A stretch of DNA of 57,233 bases from assembly GCA_900753305.1 (NCBI GenBank), contig CAADYR010000106.1:1-57233 (forward strand), written 5' to 3'. The stretch comes from Lachnospiraceae bacterium. GTDB taxonomy: Bacteria; Bacillota; Clostridia; Lachnospirales; Lachnospiraceae. The notes beneath the pieces are model-generated. The model ran no database searches. It was not told the origin of the DNA and worked only from the letters and a program-made list of their open reading frames with translations. The translations under genes and the position numbers were made by a program. This document shows, in pieces, positions 43,701 to 51,939 of the stretch (the stretch's first letter is position 1; each line of letters begins with the position of its first letter).

Positions 43701-44491
43701 TGGAACAGTATGTCCTGTTATGTGAGAACAGTATTGATGGAATATTGACAGGTGTCTATGAAGCGTATCGGTTGAAAAAGGATGAGGCGTTGGATTCCCA
43801 TGACAGAATACATCTAATGGTAGAAGAGCCAATGATTCCTATGTTGTGTACTTCCTATCTTACTGTTGTAACCGACAGAGATAAAGCACAAAAAGTCATC
43901 AGAACATTACAAAGGGAGTTGGGTAGTAGCAATTATTATGATCTGTGTCTGGCAATGGTCTCAGATGGAGAGAATAAAGCGGATGCTGTATATCATACCA
44001 TCGTAACAGGTCTGCGTGAACATGACAGGAAAATACTGGAGCGGTTGGGAGAGGATGCAATCCACCAGACCTTCACATACTATAGGAGAGCTGTACGTGA
44101 ATTAAATAAGTGGATAGAATTCTTAAGGTTTGAAGAACTGGAGAATGGCATACTATATGCCAAAATAGGTACAAAGAGTGATATATTACCTTTTTTAATG
44201 CCTCATTTTGCAGACAGACTGCCAGCGGATAACTTTATAGTATATGATGAAACGAGAGGAATATTTGGACTTCATCCACAATATAATCAGTGGTATCTGG
44301 TAACGGATCGTAATTTTGATGGTAGCAATTTAAGGTTTTCACAGGAGGAAACAGTATACAGGGAGCTGTTTACCTGTTTTTGCGAGAAAATTGCAATTAC
44401 GGAACGGATCAATCCTGAGTTACAATGCAATATGCTTCCGCTCTGGATGAGAAAATATATGATCCAATTCGATAGCAATAAGCTAAAATGA
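43700..44491 (+). CDS. DUF4130 / TIGR03915 radical-SAM-associated putative DNA repair protein
   Basis: A 263-aa soluble protein. The pattern FTYYRRAVRELNKWIEFLRFEE and the N-terminal IDGILTGVYEAY are those of DUF4130 proteins, which in other bacteria are fused to UdgX-like uracil-DNA-binding domains. It is paired with the radical SAM protein just upstream by a 1-nt overlap, so the two almost certainly work together. The substrate, base lesion and mechanism are not known. No other repair gene is adjacent. Confidence 0.9.
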   Translation: MEQYVLLCENSIDGILTGVYEAYRLKKDEALDSHDRIHLMVEEPMIPMLCTSYLTVVTDRDKAQKVIRTLQRELGSSNYYDLCLAMVSDGENKADAVYHTIVTGLREHDRKILERLGEDAIHQTFTYYRRAVRELNKWIEFLRFEELENGILYAKIGTKSDILPFLMPHFADRLPADNFIVYDETRGIFGLHPQYNQWYLVTDRNFDGSNLRFSQEETVYRELFTCFCEKIAITERINPELQCNMLPLWMRKYMIQFDSNKLK

Positions 44492-44671
44492 ACTAAAAAA
44501 GAGACAATATCCTGTGATTTTTAACTGGATTTAGTATATATTTTAACGAAAACAGATGCATTTTGTATATGATCAGGTACAGGGAAACGACACATTGCAC
44601 GAAAGTTTCCTCAAGGTATTTACATTGCTAAGGTTTCGTGTATAATAATCATTTGTATAAATTAATGACCC

Positions 44672-44710
44672 GATGCACATGCATCAGTGGTGTTTACCGC
44701 ATAAGGTAAA
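44672..44710 (+). other. Two adjacent small hairpins upstream of the HPr-like gene
   Basis: GATGC-acat-GCATC (44672-44685) and TTTACC-gcataa-GGTAAA (44693-44710), in the 280-bp spacer 44492-44771. The second has a 6-nt loop. They could be part of a leader RNA element. Neither carries a T tract, so they are not terminators. No known riboswitch signature is visible. The rest of the spacer shows no gene. Confidence 0.35.
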
Positions 44711-44771
44711 GAAAGATGTAAGGCAGATAAAGGTATTTATTTCTTTATGACTGCAGGAAAGGATTGTAAAG

Positions 44772-44996
44772 ATGAAAGAGCGTAAGATTAAAATGAAACC
44801 GGAAGAAGTTAAGGATTTTGTGAACAAAGCTTCACAGTGTGATTTTGATATTGATATTTTCTATAATCACTTTATTATCGATGCAAAATCTATTCTTGGT
44901 GTAATGGGACTCGATTTTAATTCTATTTTGACAATAAAATATGCAGGCCAGAATGATGACTTTGAAAGTTATGTTGACAGCCTGTGTGTTGCATAA
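44772..44996 (+). CDS. HPr-like phosphocarrier-fold protein lacking the active-site His
   Basis: A 74-aa protein with the HPr fold. The Ser46-region motif is clear (AKSILGVMGLD), and the end IKYAGQNDDFESYVDSL matches. The strand that should carry His15 reads NKASQCDFDIDIFYN, with no His at the expected place, so it cannot relay PTS phosphate in the usual way. It may be a regulator or a structural relative, as seen for other His-less HPr proteins in Lachnospiraceae. AGGAAAGGA lies 10 nt before ATG 44772. Confidence 0.8.
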   Translation: MKERKIKMKPEEVKDFVNKASQCDFDIDIFYNHFIIDAKSILGVMGLDFNSILTIKYAGQNDDFESYVDSLCVA

Positions 44997-45022
44997 TCTG
45001 GCAGATCAATAAGTGAGTTTGA

Positions 45023-45062
45023 CTCCCTGTAGCTGTTATAGTACTATAGCAGTTACAGGGAG
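45023..45062 (+). terminator. Terminator after the HPr-like gene
   Basis: A 19-nt arm beginning CTCCCTGTAGCTG (45023-45041) pairs with the arm ending TTACAGGGAG (45044-45062) around a 2-nt centre, with a few G-U pairs, followed by TTTTTA. A strong intrinsic terminator. Confidence 0.9.
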
Positions 45063-45123
45063 TTTTTAGCTTATGTATGTTACAGAAAATCATGGTGATG
45101 AACGTAGAGAAGGGAGGAGCCGC

Positions 45124-47517
45124 ATGGAGATACATGTATCGGTCAGACAACTTGTAGAATTTATTCTGCGTGAAGGCAATATTGATAACAGAAGAACCGG
45201 CGGTTCTGATACAGCAATGCAGGACGGTGGCAGAATCCACAGAATGATCCAGCGCCGCATGGGCAGTGATTATCATGCAGAAGTAGCATTGCGCTATACA
45301 TGGAAAACCAGTGATTATGATGTAGTGATAGAAGGTCGTGCAGATGGCATTATAGATATACCGGATGTTGTAATTGATGAGATCAAAGGTACATACAGGG
45401 ATTTAAAACGTATTACAAAGCCGGTAGGGGTACATCTGGCACAGGCAAAATGTTATGCATATATTTATGCCACCCGGAACCAACTGGAATCCATAGGTGT
45501 GCGTATGACTTATTGCAATATGGAAACGGAAGAGATCAAGTATTTCCATGAATCATATACTTATGAAGAATTGCAGGTATGGTTTACACAATTATTGACA
45601 GAATATAAAAAATGGACGGATTTTCAATTCGCATGGAGCAAAGAACGTACAGAGTCTATTAAACGGCTTGTATTTCCTTTTCCTTATCGTGAAGGACAAA
45701 AAGAGCTGGTAACTTATGTATATCAGACAATATATCACAGGAGAAAGCTTTTCCTGGAAGCACCAACAGGGGTAGGCAAGACCATCTCAACTGTATTTCC
45801 GTCAGTGAAAGCAATGGGAGAGGGAATGGCAGAGAAGCTGTTCTATCTGACCGCCAAGACGATCACAAGAACAGTTGCACAGGATTGTTTCAAACTGTTG
45901 GCTGATAAAGGACTCAGAATGAAAACAGTAGTGATCACAGCAAAAGATAAAATATGTCCCATGGAGGAAACGGAATGTAATCCCGATTACTGCCCATATG
46001 CCAAGGGACATTTTGACAGGATCAATGATGCAATGTATGAATTGCTGCAGTCAGAGGATCATTTTACCAGAGATACGATACTGGAGTATGCCCAAAGACA
46101 CAACGTATGTCCCTTTGAAATGAGTCTGGATATGAGTTTGTATGCAGATGCGGTGATATGTGACTATAACTATGTGTTTGATCCTAATGTATATCTTAAA
46201 CGCTTTTTTGCAGATGGTCTGGGAGCAAAAGATTATATTTTTCTGATCGATGAGGCACATAATCTGCTGGAAAGGGGACGTGAGATGTATAGCGCTGCCC
46301 TTTATAAGGAAGATTTCCTCAAAATGAAGAAGCTGGTAAAAAAGGAAAGTCCCAAGCTTGAGAAACAACTGGAAAAGTGCAATAAGGAACTTCTGGCTAT
46401 GAAAAGAGAATGTGAGAATTACCGCAGAGAAGACATGATTGCTCCTTTTGTTATGGCATTGACCAGAGCTTATGCTACGTTAGATGAATTTCTGGAAGAA
46501 CATGAAACTATGCCGGAACGTAAGGATTTATTGGATTTTTATTTTGATATTGCTCATTTCCTTAATATGTATGAAATTATGGATGAGAACTATGTGGTCT
46601 ACAGCCAACAGCTTCAGGAAGGAGAATTCATGCTGAAACTGTTCTGTGTCAATCCCGCAAACAACCTTAAAGCCTGCATGCAGAAAGGCAGAAGTACGAT
46701 ATTGTTCTCTGCCACATTTCTACCCATTCAGTACTATAAGAAACTGCTGGGTGGTGAAGAACAGGATTACGAGGTATATGCCCAGTCTGCTTTTCAGGAA
46801 GAAAAACGCAAGTTATTATTGGCGAATGATGTAACAAGTAAGTATACAAGACGAAGTGATGAAGAATACAGAAAAATAGCCAGATATATTTATGAGATCG
46901 TGCAACAGCGGTATGGAAATTACATGGTATTCTTCCCATCACATGCATTTCTCGAGGAAGTATATGACTGCTTTATGCAGGAATATTTTGATGAAAGCTG
47001 CATGGAATGTGTAGTTCAGGAAGAATATATGAGTGAGCAGATGAGAGAGGAATTTCTGAATCGATTTACCGGAAATACAGACTGTGATCTTACTTCACAG
47101 ATTTCTTTTGATATAGAAGAGGATGAAGACACGATCCTGATAGGATTTTGTGTTATGGGAGGAATCTTTTCGGAAGGAATCGATCTCAAAAATGACAGTC
47201 TGATCGGGGCAATGATCGTTGGTACCGGATTGCCGCAAGTCTGCTGTGAAAGAGAACTTCTGAAGGAATACTTCGATGAGCAGGGGGAGAATGGATTTGA
47301 CTATGCATATCGTTTCCCGGGCATGAATAAAGTTCTGCAGTCAGCCGGCAGAGTGATCCGTACAGCGCAGGACGTAGGGGTGATCGCCCTGTTAGATGAG
47401 AGATTTATAACATTTCAGTACAGACGTATGTTTCCAAGGGAGTGGAGCCAGTATGAGGTAGTCAGTGTAGATGAAATATCCAGGAGAGTGGAAAAATTCT
47501 GGAATGACTGGTTATAA
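45124..47517 (+). CDS. XPD/DinG-type DNA helicase with N-terminal PD-(D/E)XK domain
   Basis: A 797-aa superfamily 2 helicase. The N-terminus (about 1-165) has a Cas4/RecB-like nuclease pattern: EGRADGIID, then DEIKGT with Glu-x-Lys, then HLAQAKCYAYIYA. Walker A (APTGVGKT, about 228-235), the iron-sulfur cysteines (CPMEETECNPDYC and CPFE), DEAH box (LIDEAHNL), and helicase motif VI (QSAGRVIR) follow. Known relatives unwind DNA from 5' to 3' and act in repair. I place the start at ATG 45124, with GGAGG 6 nt upstream, 17 codons inside the longest frame. Confidence 0.9.
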   Translation: MEIHVSVRQLVEFILREGNIDNRRTGGSDTAMQDGGRIHRMIQRRMGSDYHAEVALRYTWKTSDYDVVIEGRADGIIDIPDVVIDEIKGTYRDLKRITKPVGVHLAQAKCYAYIYATRNQLESIGVRMTYCNMETEEIKYFHESYTYEELQVWFTQLLTEYKKWTDFQFAWSKERTESIKRLVFPFPYREGQKELVTYVYQTIYHRRKLFLEAPTGVGKTISTVFPSVKAMGEGMAEKLFYLTAKTITRTVAQDCFKLLADKGLRMKTVVITAKDKICPMEETECNPDYCPYAKGHFDRINDAMYELLQSEDHFTRDTILEYAQRHNVCPFEMSLDMSLYADAVICDYNYVFDPNVYLKRFFADGLGAKDYIFLIDEAHNLLERGREMYSAALYKEDFLKMKKLVKKESPKLEKQLEKCNKELLAMKRECENYRREDMIAPFVMALTRAYATLDEFLEEHETMPERKDLLDFYFDIAHFLNMYEIMDENYVVYSQQLQEGEFMLKLFCVNPANNLKACMQKGRSTILFSATFLPIQYYKKLLGGEEQDYEVYAQSAFQEEKRKLLLANDVTSKYTRRSDEEYRKIARYIYEIVQQRYGNYMVFFPSHAFLEEVYDCFMQEYFDESCMECVVQEEYMSEQMREEFLNRFTGNTDCDLTSQISFDIEEDEDTILIGFCVMGGIFSEGIDLKNDSLIGAMIVGTGLPQVCCERELLKEYFDEQGENGFDYAYRFPGMNKVLQSAGRVIRTAQDVGVIALLDERFITFQYRRMFPREWSQYEVVSVDEISRRVEKFWNDWL

Positions 47518-47546
47518 AATGTGCAAAAAAGATTAAATAACATATG

Positions 47547-47576
47547 TGTGGATAACTTTGTGGAAATTGTGGTTTT
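47547..47576. promoter_or_regulatory. Tandem DnaA-box-like cluster
   Basis: TGTGGATAA (47547-47555) is a perfect reverse complement of the consensus DnaA box TTATCCACA. TGTGGAAAT (47559-47567) and TGTGGTTTT (47568-47576) follow in the same direction with 12-bp and 9-bp steps and two or more mismatches. The cluster lies in an AT-rich 158-bp spacer between the helicase and the GH13 gene; a TATAAT at 47607-47612 is the likely -10 for the latter. Confidence 0.4.
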
Positions 47577-47675
47577 CCTTTACAAAATACAAAAGAATGA
47601 GTACCATATAATAGTAGACATTTAAAACAACTTAGAAACAATTCAATCAATCTTCTGAAAGAAAGGATGATGAAC

Positions 47676-48986
47676 ATGTGGGCTTATGAAAGTGTATTTT
47701 ATCAGATATACCCGTTAGGTTTTTGTGGCGCGCCTTTTGAGAATGATGGAGTGCTTACACACAGGATTTTAAAAGTAATTGACTGGATTCCGCATATGAA
47801 GAAACTGGGAATCAATGCGGTATATTTCTCGCCGGTATTTGAATCGGATACCCATGGGTATAATACGAGAGATTACAGAACAGTTGATAAGAGGCTTGGA
47901 ACCAATGAAGATTTAAAACATGTGGTTGAAAAGCTTCATGAGAATGGCATCCGTGTTATTCTGGATGGTGTATTCAATCATGTTGGACGTGGATTCTGGG
48001 CATTTCAGGATGTACTGAAGAACAGGGAAGCATCCCCTTACTGCAATTGGTTCATGCTTAATTTCGGTGGTGATTCACCATATCATGATGGATTGTGGTA
48101 TGAAGGCTGGGAAGGCAATTATGATCTGGTCAAACTAAACCTGGGAAATGAAAATGTAGTAGTCCATATACTGGACAGTGTAGCACAGTGGATTGATGAG
48201 TTTGATATTGATGGATTACGTCTGGATGTGGCATATTGCCTGTCTCCAGAGTTTGCAAGAAGACTGCGCGGTTTCTGTGACAGCAAGAAACAGGACTTTT
48301 TCCTGGTAGGTGAGATGCTGCATGGTGATTATAAGAGACTGGTCGGTGATGACATGCTGCATTCTGCAACAAATTATGAATGTTATAAAGGATTGTACAG
48401 CAGCTTCAATTCCATGAATATGTTTGAGATCGTACATTCCCTGCTTAGACAGTTTGGGCCGGAAGACTGGACATTATATCGTGGGAAACACCTGTTATCT
48501 TTTGTGGATAATCATGATGTGACCAGAGTTGCCAGCATATTGACCAATGAAAAACACCTGCCGCTTATTTATGCCATGTGTTTTGGCATGCCTGGAATTC
48601 CCTGCGTATATTATGGCAGTGAATGGGGGGCAAAGGCTCAGAAATCAGAGGGAGATCCGGCATTGAGAGCGTGCTTTGAGGCTCCTGTATGGAATGAATT
48701 ATCCGAGTGGATCGCCAAACTTGCGGAGGCAAAAAAGTCAAGCAATGCCCTTCAGTATGGCGATTTCCGTTCCGTTGTGCTGACTAACAGACAATGTATC
48801 TTTGAGCGTAGGACAGACAAAGAGAGAGTATTTGTAGCCATCAATGCAGACGAGAATGAGTATACTGCTCACTTTGATGCCGGTTGTGGCAGGGCTGTTG
48901 ATCTTATTACAGGGGAACCCCATGACTTTGGCGGAGGAAGCAAACTTCCACCATATTCTGCGTACTTCTGGAAGTGCGAACATTGA
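47676..48986 (+). CDS. GH13 alpha-amylase family glycoside hydrolase
   Basis: A 436-aa cytoplasmic enzyme (no signal peptide) with the (beta/alpha)8 barrel of GH13. The catalytic triad is visible: nucleophile Asp184 (GLRLDVAY), acid/base Glu213 (VGEMLH) and transition-state Asp281 (VDNHD). The N-terminal YQIYPLGFCGAP and the GVFNHVGRGF region are typical. The compact form and short C-terminal beta domain suggest an oligosaccharide-acting enzyme (for example an alpha-glucosidase or cyclomaltodextrinase). I use ATG 47676, nine bases after AAAGG, not 47667. Confidence 0.9.
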   Translation: MWAYESVFYQIYPLGFCGAPFENDGVLTHRILKVIDWIPHMKKLGINAVYFSPVFESDTHGYNTRDYRTVDKRLGTNEDLKHVVEKLHENGIRVILDGVFNHVGRGFWAFQDVLKNREASPYCNWFMLNFGGDSPYHDGLWYEGWEGNYDLVKLNLGNENVVVHILDSVAQWIDEFDIDGLRLDVAYCLSPEFARRLRGFCDSKKQDFFLVGEMLHGDYKRLVGDDMLHSATNYECYKGLYSSFNSMNMFEIVHSLLRQFGPEDWTLYRGKHLLSFVDNHDVTRVASILTNEKHLPLIYAMCFGMPGIPCVYYGSEWGAKAQKSEGDPALRACFEAPVWNELSEWIAKLAEAKKSSNALQYGDFRSVVLTNRQCIFERRTDKERVFVAINADENEYTAHFDAGCGRAVDLITGEPHDFGGGSKLPPYSAYFWKCEH

Positions 48987-49014
48987 ACATATGGTAACTA
49001 TTCAGAACCATGAA

Positions 49015-49057
49015 AAAAAGCTTCCTGTGAATGCTTGCATTCAACAGGAAGCTTTTT
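49015..49057. terminator. Bidirectional terminator between GH13 and cellobiose phosphorylase genes
   Basis: Stem AAAAAGCTTCCTGT (49015-49028)/ACAGGAAGCTTTTT (49044-49057) with an inner GAATGC/GCATTC stem and one bulged A. T tracts on both strands. Confidence 0.9.
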
Positions 49058-49076
49058 GTATGACAAAGTAACTATA

Positions 49077-51512
49077 TTAACCCATAACAACTTCTACATT
49101 TACATCGCTCTTGCCGGCTTCAAATGGAATGACATTTCCGTCTACAGCCTTACCGTCAACAGTCATGGATACAACACCCTTCTGAACGTTCTTTGGGTTT
49201 TTGACTGTGATATGATAGTTCACATCACGATAACGTCTGGTCAGCTTGAAATCTCCGAAGCCTTCAGGAATACATGGATTGATGCTCAGACCATTATGTG
49301 TAGGATATACACCCAGGATGTACTGGGAAATATTTACAAAAGTCCATGCAGCAGTACCTGTCAGCCAACTGTTCTTGGCTTCACCATGATATTTGGCATC
49401 ACGGCCTGCTACCATCTGTGAATATACATAAGGCTCAGTTCTGTGGATCTCACTGATATCTTCTACATAAGCAGGACAGGTTTTCTGATATACCTCAAAA
49501 GCTCTGTTTCCGCGGCCAATTACAGTCTCAGCGATAGAAATCCATGGATTGTTGTGGCAGAAGATACCTGCATTTTCCTTATATCCGGGTGGATAAGAGG
49601 AGATTTCACCAAGTTCGAGGTGATATCTGGTATAAGCAGGCTGCAGGATCATAACACCGTACTTGGTATCCAGTCTTTCTTTAACGGAATCCAGTGCCTT
49701 TTCGGCAAGTCCTTCTTTTACACCGACACCGGCCAGAACACAGAAGCCCTGCGGCTCGATATAGATCTGACCTTCTTCACATTCCTTGGAACCAACTTTG
49801 TGGCTGTATGCATCGTAGGCTCTGACAAACCATTCGCCATCCCAGCCATCTTTTAAGATCGCCTCATTCATGATCTCGACTTCTTTACGGGCTCTTGCAG
49901 CCTCTGCTGTATCACCCAGAAGTTCAGCCAACTGTGCGTATTCTTCGCCGTACTTTACAAACATACCGCCGATAAATACGGATTCTGCAACAGGTCCTTC
50001 ACTTGGTCCGAAGGTCTGGAAGGATTCACCGGGATGCTCAGAGAAGCAGTTCAGGTTCAGACAGTCATTCCAGTCTGCACGACCGATCAGAGGCAGATTA
50101 TGAGGTCCTTTATGGTTCACTGTGTAGTCAAAAGAACGTTTCAGGTGATCCATAAGTGGAGTAGCAACACTCATGTCGTTATCAAAAGGAACCATTTCCT
50201 TTAAAATGGACAGATCTCCGGTCTCACGTACATAAGCACTGGTACCTGCGATCAGCCATAATGGATCATCATTAAAGCCACTGCCGATGTCGGAGTTACC
50301 CTTCTTGGTAAGAGGCTGATACTGATGATATGCGCTGCCATCCTGGAACTGGGTGGAAGCAATATCGATGATCCTTTCTCTTGCACGGTCGGGAATCAGA
50401 TGAACGAAACCGAGCAGATCCTGACAGGAATCACGGAAGCCCATACCACGACCAATACCGGATTCGTAATAGGATGCAGAACGGCTCATGTTGAAAGTTA
50501 CCATACACTGGTACTGATTCCAGATATTTACCATACGGTTGACCTTATCGTTAGAAGATTCTACAACGTATCTGGATAAGAGTTTCTCCCAGTATTCATT
50601 TAATTCAGCAAAAGCCTTTTCTACATCGGCATCTGTCTGATAGCGGGCTATCATGGCATTGGCAGGCTTTTTATTGATGACATTAGGAGCTTCGAACTTC
50701 TCGTTTTCCGGATTTTCTACATAGCCTAATAAGAATACATAGGACTTTTCCTCACCGGGAGCCAGAGTGATATCCAACTGCTGGGAAGCAATAGGAGCCC
50801 AGCCGCTTGCCATAGAGTTCGTACATTTACCTGCAAGAACAGCTTCTGGTTTATCAGCACCATTATATGTACCAATGAAACTCTCTCGAATCGTGTCGAA
50901 ACCGGCGATAGGAGCGTTTACAGTATAAATAGCGTAATGATTACGACGTTCTCTGTATTCTGTTTTGTGATAAATTGTGGAACCGATGACTTCTACTTCA
51001 CCTGTACTTAAGTTTCGCTGGAAGTTACGGGAATCATCATCTGCATTCCACAGGCACCACTCTACATAGGAGAAAACAGAAATCTTCTTCTCATGATCGG
51101 AAGTGTTCTTTATCTTTAACTGTGAGATTTCGCAATTGTCATTCATAGGAACGAAACTTAAAATGTTTGCCTGAATTCCGTTTTTGGAACCACTGAAACG
51201 GCTGTATCCAATACCGTGTCTGCATTCGTAGGAATCAAGCTCTGTCTTGGTAGGCTGCCAGCCGGGATTCCAGATCGTATCACTGTCTTTTATATAGAAG
51301 TATTTACCGTTCGTATCATAAGGAACATCATTGTAGCGATAACGGGTCAGACGCAGCAACTTAGCATCCTTATAGAAGGTATAACCACCGCAGGTATTGG
51401 ATATCAGGGAAAAGAATTCGTTGCATCCCAGATAGTTGATCCATGGAAGTGGTGTTTTGGGAGTCGTGATAACATACTCACGATTGGCATCATCGAAATA
51501 ACCAAATTTCAT
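49077..51512 (-). CDS. Cellobiose phosphorylase (GH94)
   Basis: An 811-aa cytoplasmic enzyme that splits cellobiose with phosphate into glucose 1-phosphate and glucose, saving one ATP. The N-terminus (MKFGYFDDANREYVITTPKT), the SYECRHGIGYSRF region, GIGRGMGFRDSCQDLLGF, and the catalytic Asp483 in GRADWNDCLNLN match characterised enzymes such as that of Clostridium thermocellum closely, so cellobiose specificity is well supported. No signal peptide. It is divergent from the LacI/ABC operon and convergent with the GH13 gene; a candidate LacI operator lies at 51563. Confidence 0.95.
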   Translation of the reverse strand: MKFGYFDDANREYVITTPKTPLPWINYLGCNEFFSLISNTCGGYTFYKDAKLLRLTRYRYNDVPYDTNGKYFYIKDSDTIWNPGWQPTKTELDSYECRHGIGYSRFSGSKNGIQANILSFVPMNDNCEISQLKIKNTSDHEKKISVFSYVEWCLWNADDDSRNFQRNLSTGEVEVIGSTIYHKTEYRERRNHYAIYTVNAPIAGFDTIRESFIGTYNGADKPEAVLAGKCTNSMASGWAPIASQQLDITLAPGEEKSYVFLLGYVENPENEKFEAPNVINKKPANAMIARYQTDADVEKAFAELNEYWEKLLSRYVVESSNDKVNRMVNIWNQYQCMVTFNMSRSASYYESGIGRGMGFRDSCQDLLGFVHLIPDRARERIIDIASTQFQDGSAYHQYQPLTKKGNSDIGSGFNDDPLWLIAGTSAYVRETGDLSILKEMVPFDNDMSVATPLMDHLKRSFDYTVNHKGPHNLPLIGRADWNDCLNLNCFSEHPGESFQTFGPSEGPVAESVFIGGMFVKYGEEYAQLAELLGDTAEAARARKEVEIMNEAILKDGWDGEWFVRAYDAYSHKVGSKECEEGQIYIEPQGFCVLAGVGVKEGLAEKALDSVKERLDTKYGVMILQPAYTRYHLELGEISSYPPGYKENAGIFCHNNPWISIAETVIGRGNRAFEVYQKTCPAYVEDISEIHRTEPYVYSQMVAGRDAKYHGEAKNSWLTGTAAWTFVNISQYILGVYPTHNGLSINPCIPEGFGDFKLTRRYRDVNYHITVKNPKNVQKGVVSMTVDGKAVDGNVIPFEAGKSDVNVEVVMG

Positions 51513-51562
51513 AGCGTGTTCTCCTTTACTATTTAATATAATAATTTAGCTCTTATTTAAGA

Positions 51563-51573
51563 AAACGTTTAAG
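51563..51573. promoter_or_regulatory. Candidate LacI-family operator upstream of cellobiose phosphorylase
   Basis: AAACGTTTAAG, with the central CG step usual for LacI-family sites. It lies about 10-20 nt downstream of the predicted start of the cellobiose phosphorylase transcript and shares 10 of 11 bases with the site at 51855. Confidence 0.5.
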
Positions 51574-51590
51574 TACGCCTTTATGCATGC

Positions 51591-51619
51591 ATTATACAGT
51601 ATATAAATCGCAAAAACAA
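51591..51619 (-). promoter_or_regulatory. Predicted promoter of the cellobiose phosphorylase gene
   Basis: On the minus strand TTGTTT (51619-51614), 17-nt spacer, TATAAT (51596-51591). The expected transcription start, near 51584, is about 70 nt before the start codon and just before the operator candidate. The rest of the 427-bp spacer is AT-rich without a credible gene. Confidence 0.5.
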
Positions 51620-51815
51620 GGGAAAAATCAAATAAATAGAGAAAAATAAATGAAATGAAATATGTTTCGAAAACAGATGACATAATACGTATTCGTATTC
51701 GATGCAAAAAAGGCAAAATATATAGAAAATGCCAATAAATAAAGAGAAAATGGATATTTTCTATAATTGATATATAAAAAGTATGGCAAAATTTATATAA
51801 AATCTCAAAAAAATA

Positions 51816-51844
51816 TTGCAAAACTATGCAAAATGATATATAGT
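51816..51844 (+). promoter_or_regulatory. Predicted promoter of the LacI-ABC operon
   Basis: TTGCAA (51816-51821), 17-nt spacer, TATAGT (51839-51844). The expected start, about 51851, is just before the operator candidate at 51855. Confidence 0.5.
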
Positions 51845-51854
51845 AAAATACGTA

Positions 51855-51865
51855 AACGATTAAGA
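51855..51865. promoter_or_regulatory. Candidate LacI-family operator upstream of the regulator gene
   Basis: AAACGATTAAG, the same 11-bp pattern as at 51563 with one base changed at the palindrome centre. It sits just downstream of the predicted transcription start of the LacI gene, a classic repressor position that would give autoregulation. Confidence 0.5.
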
Positions 51866-51939
51866 GAAAAAATAAGGGGAAATAAAAGGGGAATTCTTCC
51901 TGGTCGTTAACATCTCTGACAAGAAAGGAGCATAACCTT

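Noticed and set aside
44672..44710. A c-di-GMP, guanidine-II or similar small riboswitch
   Set aside because: The hairpin loops ACAT and GCATAA do not match the conserved bases of these classes.
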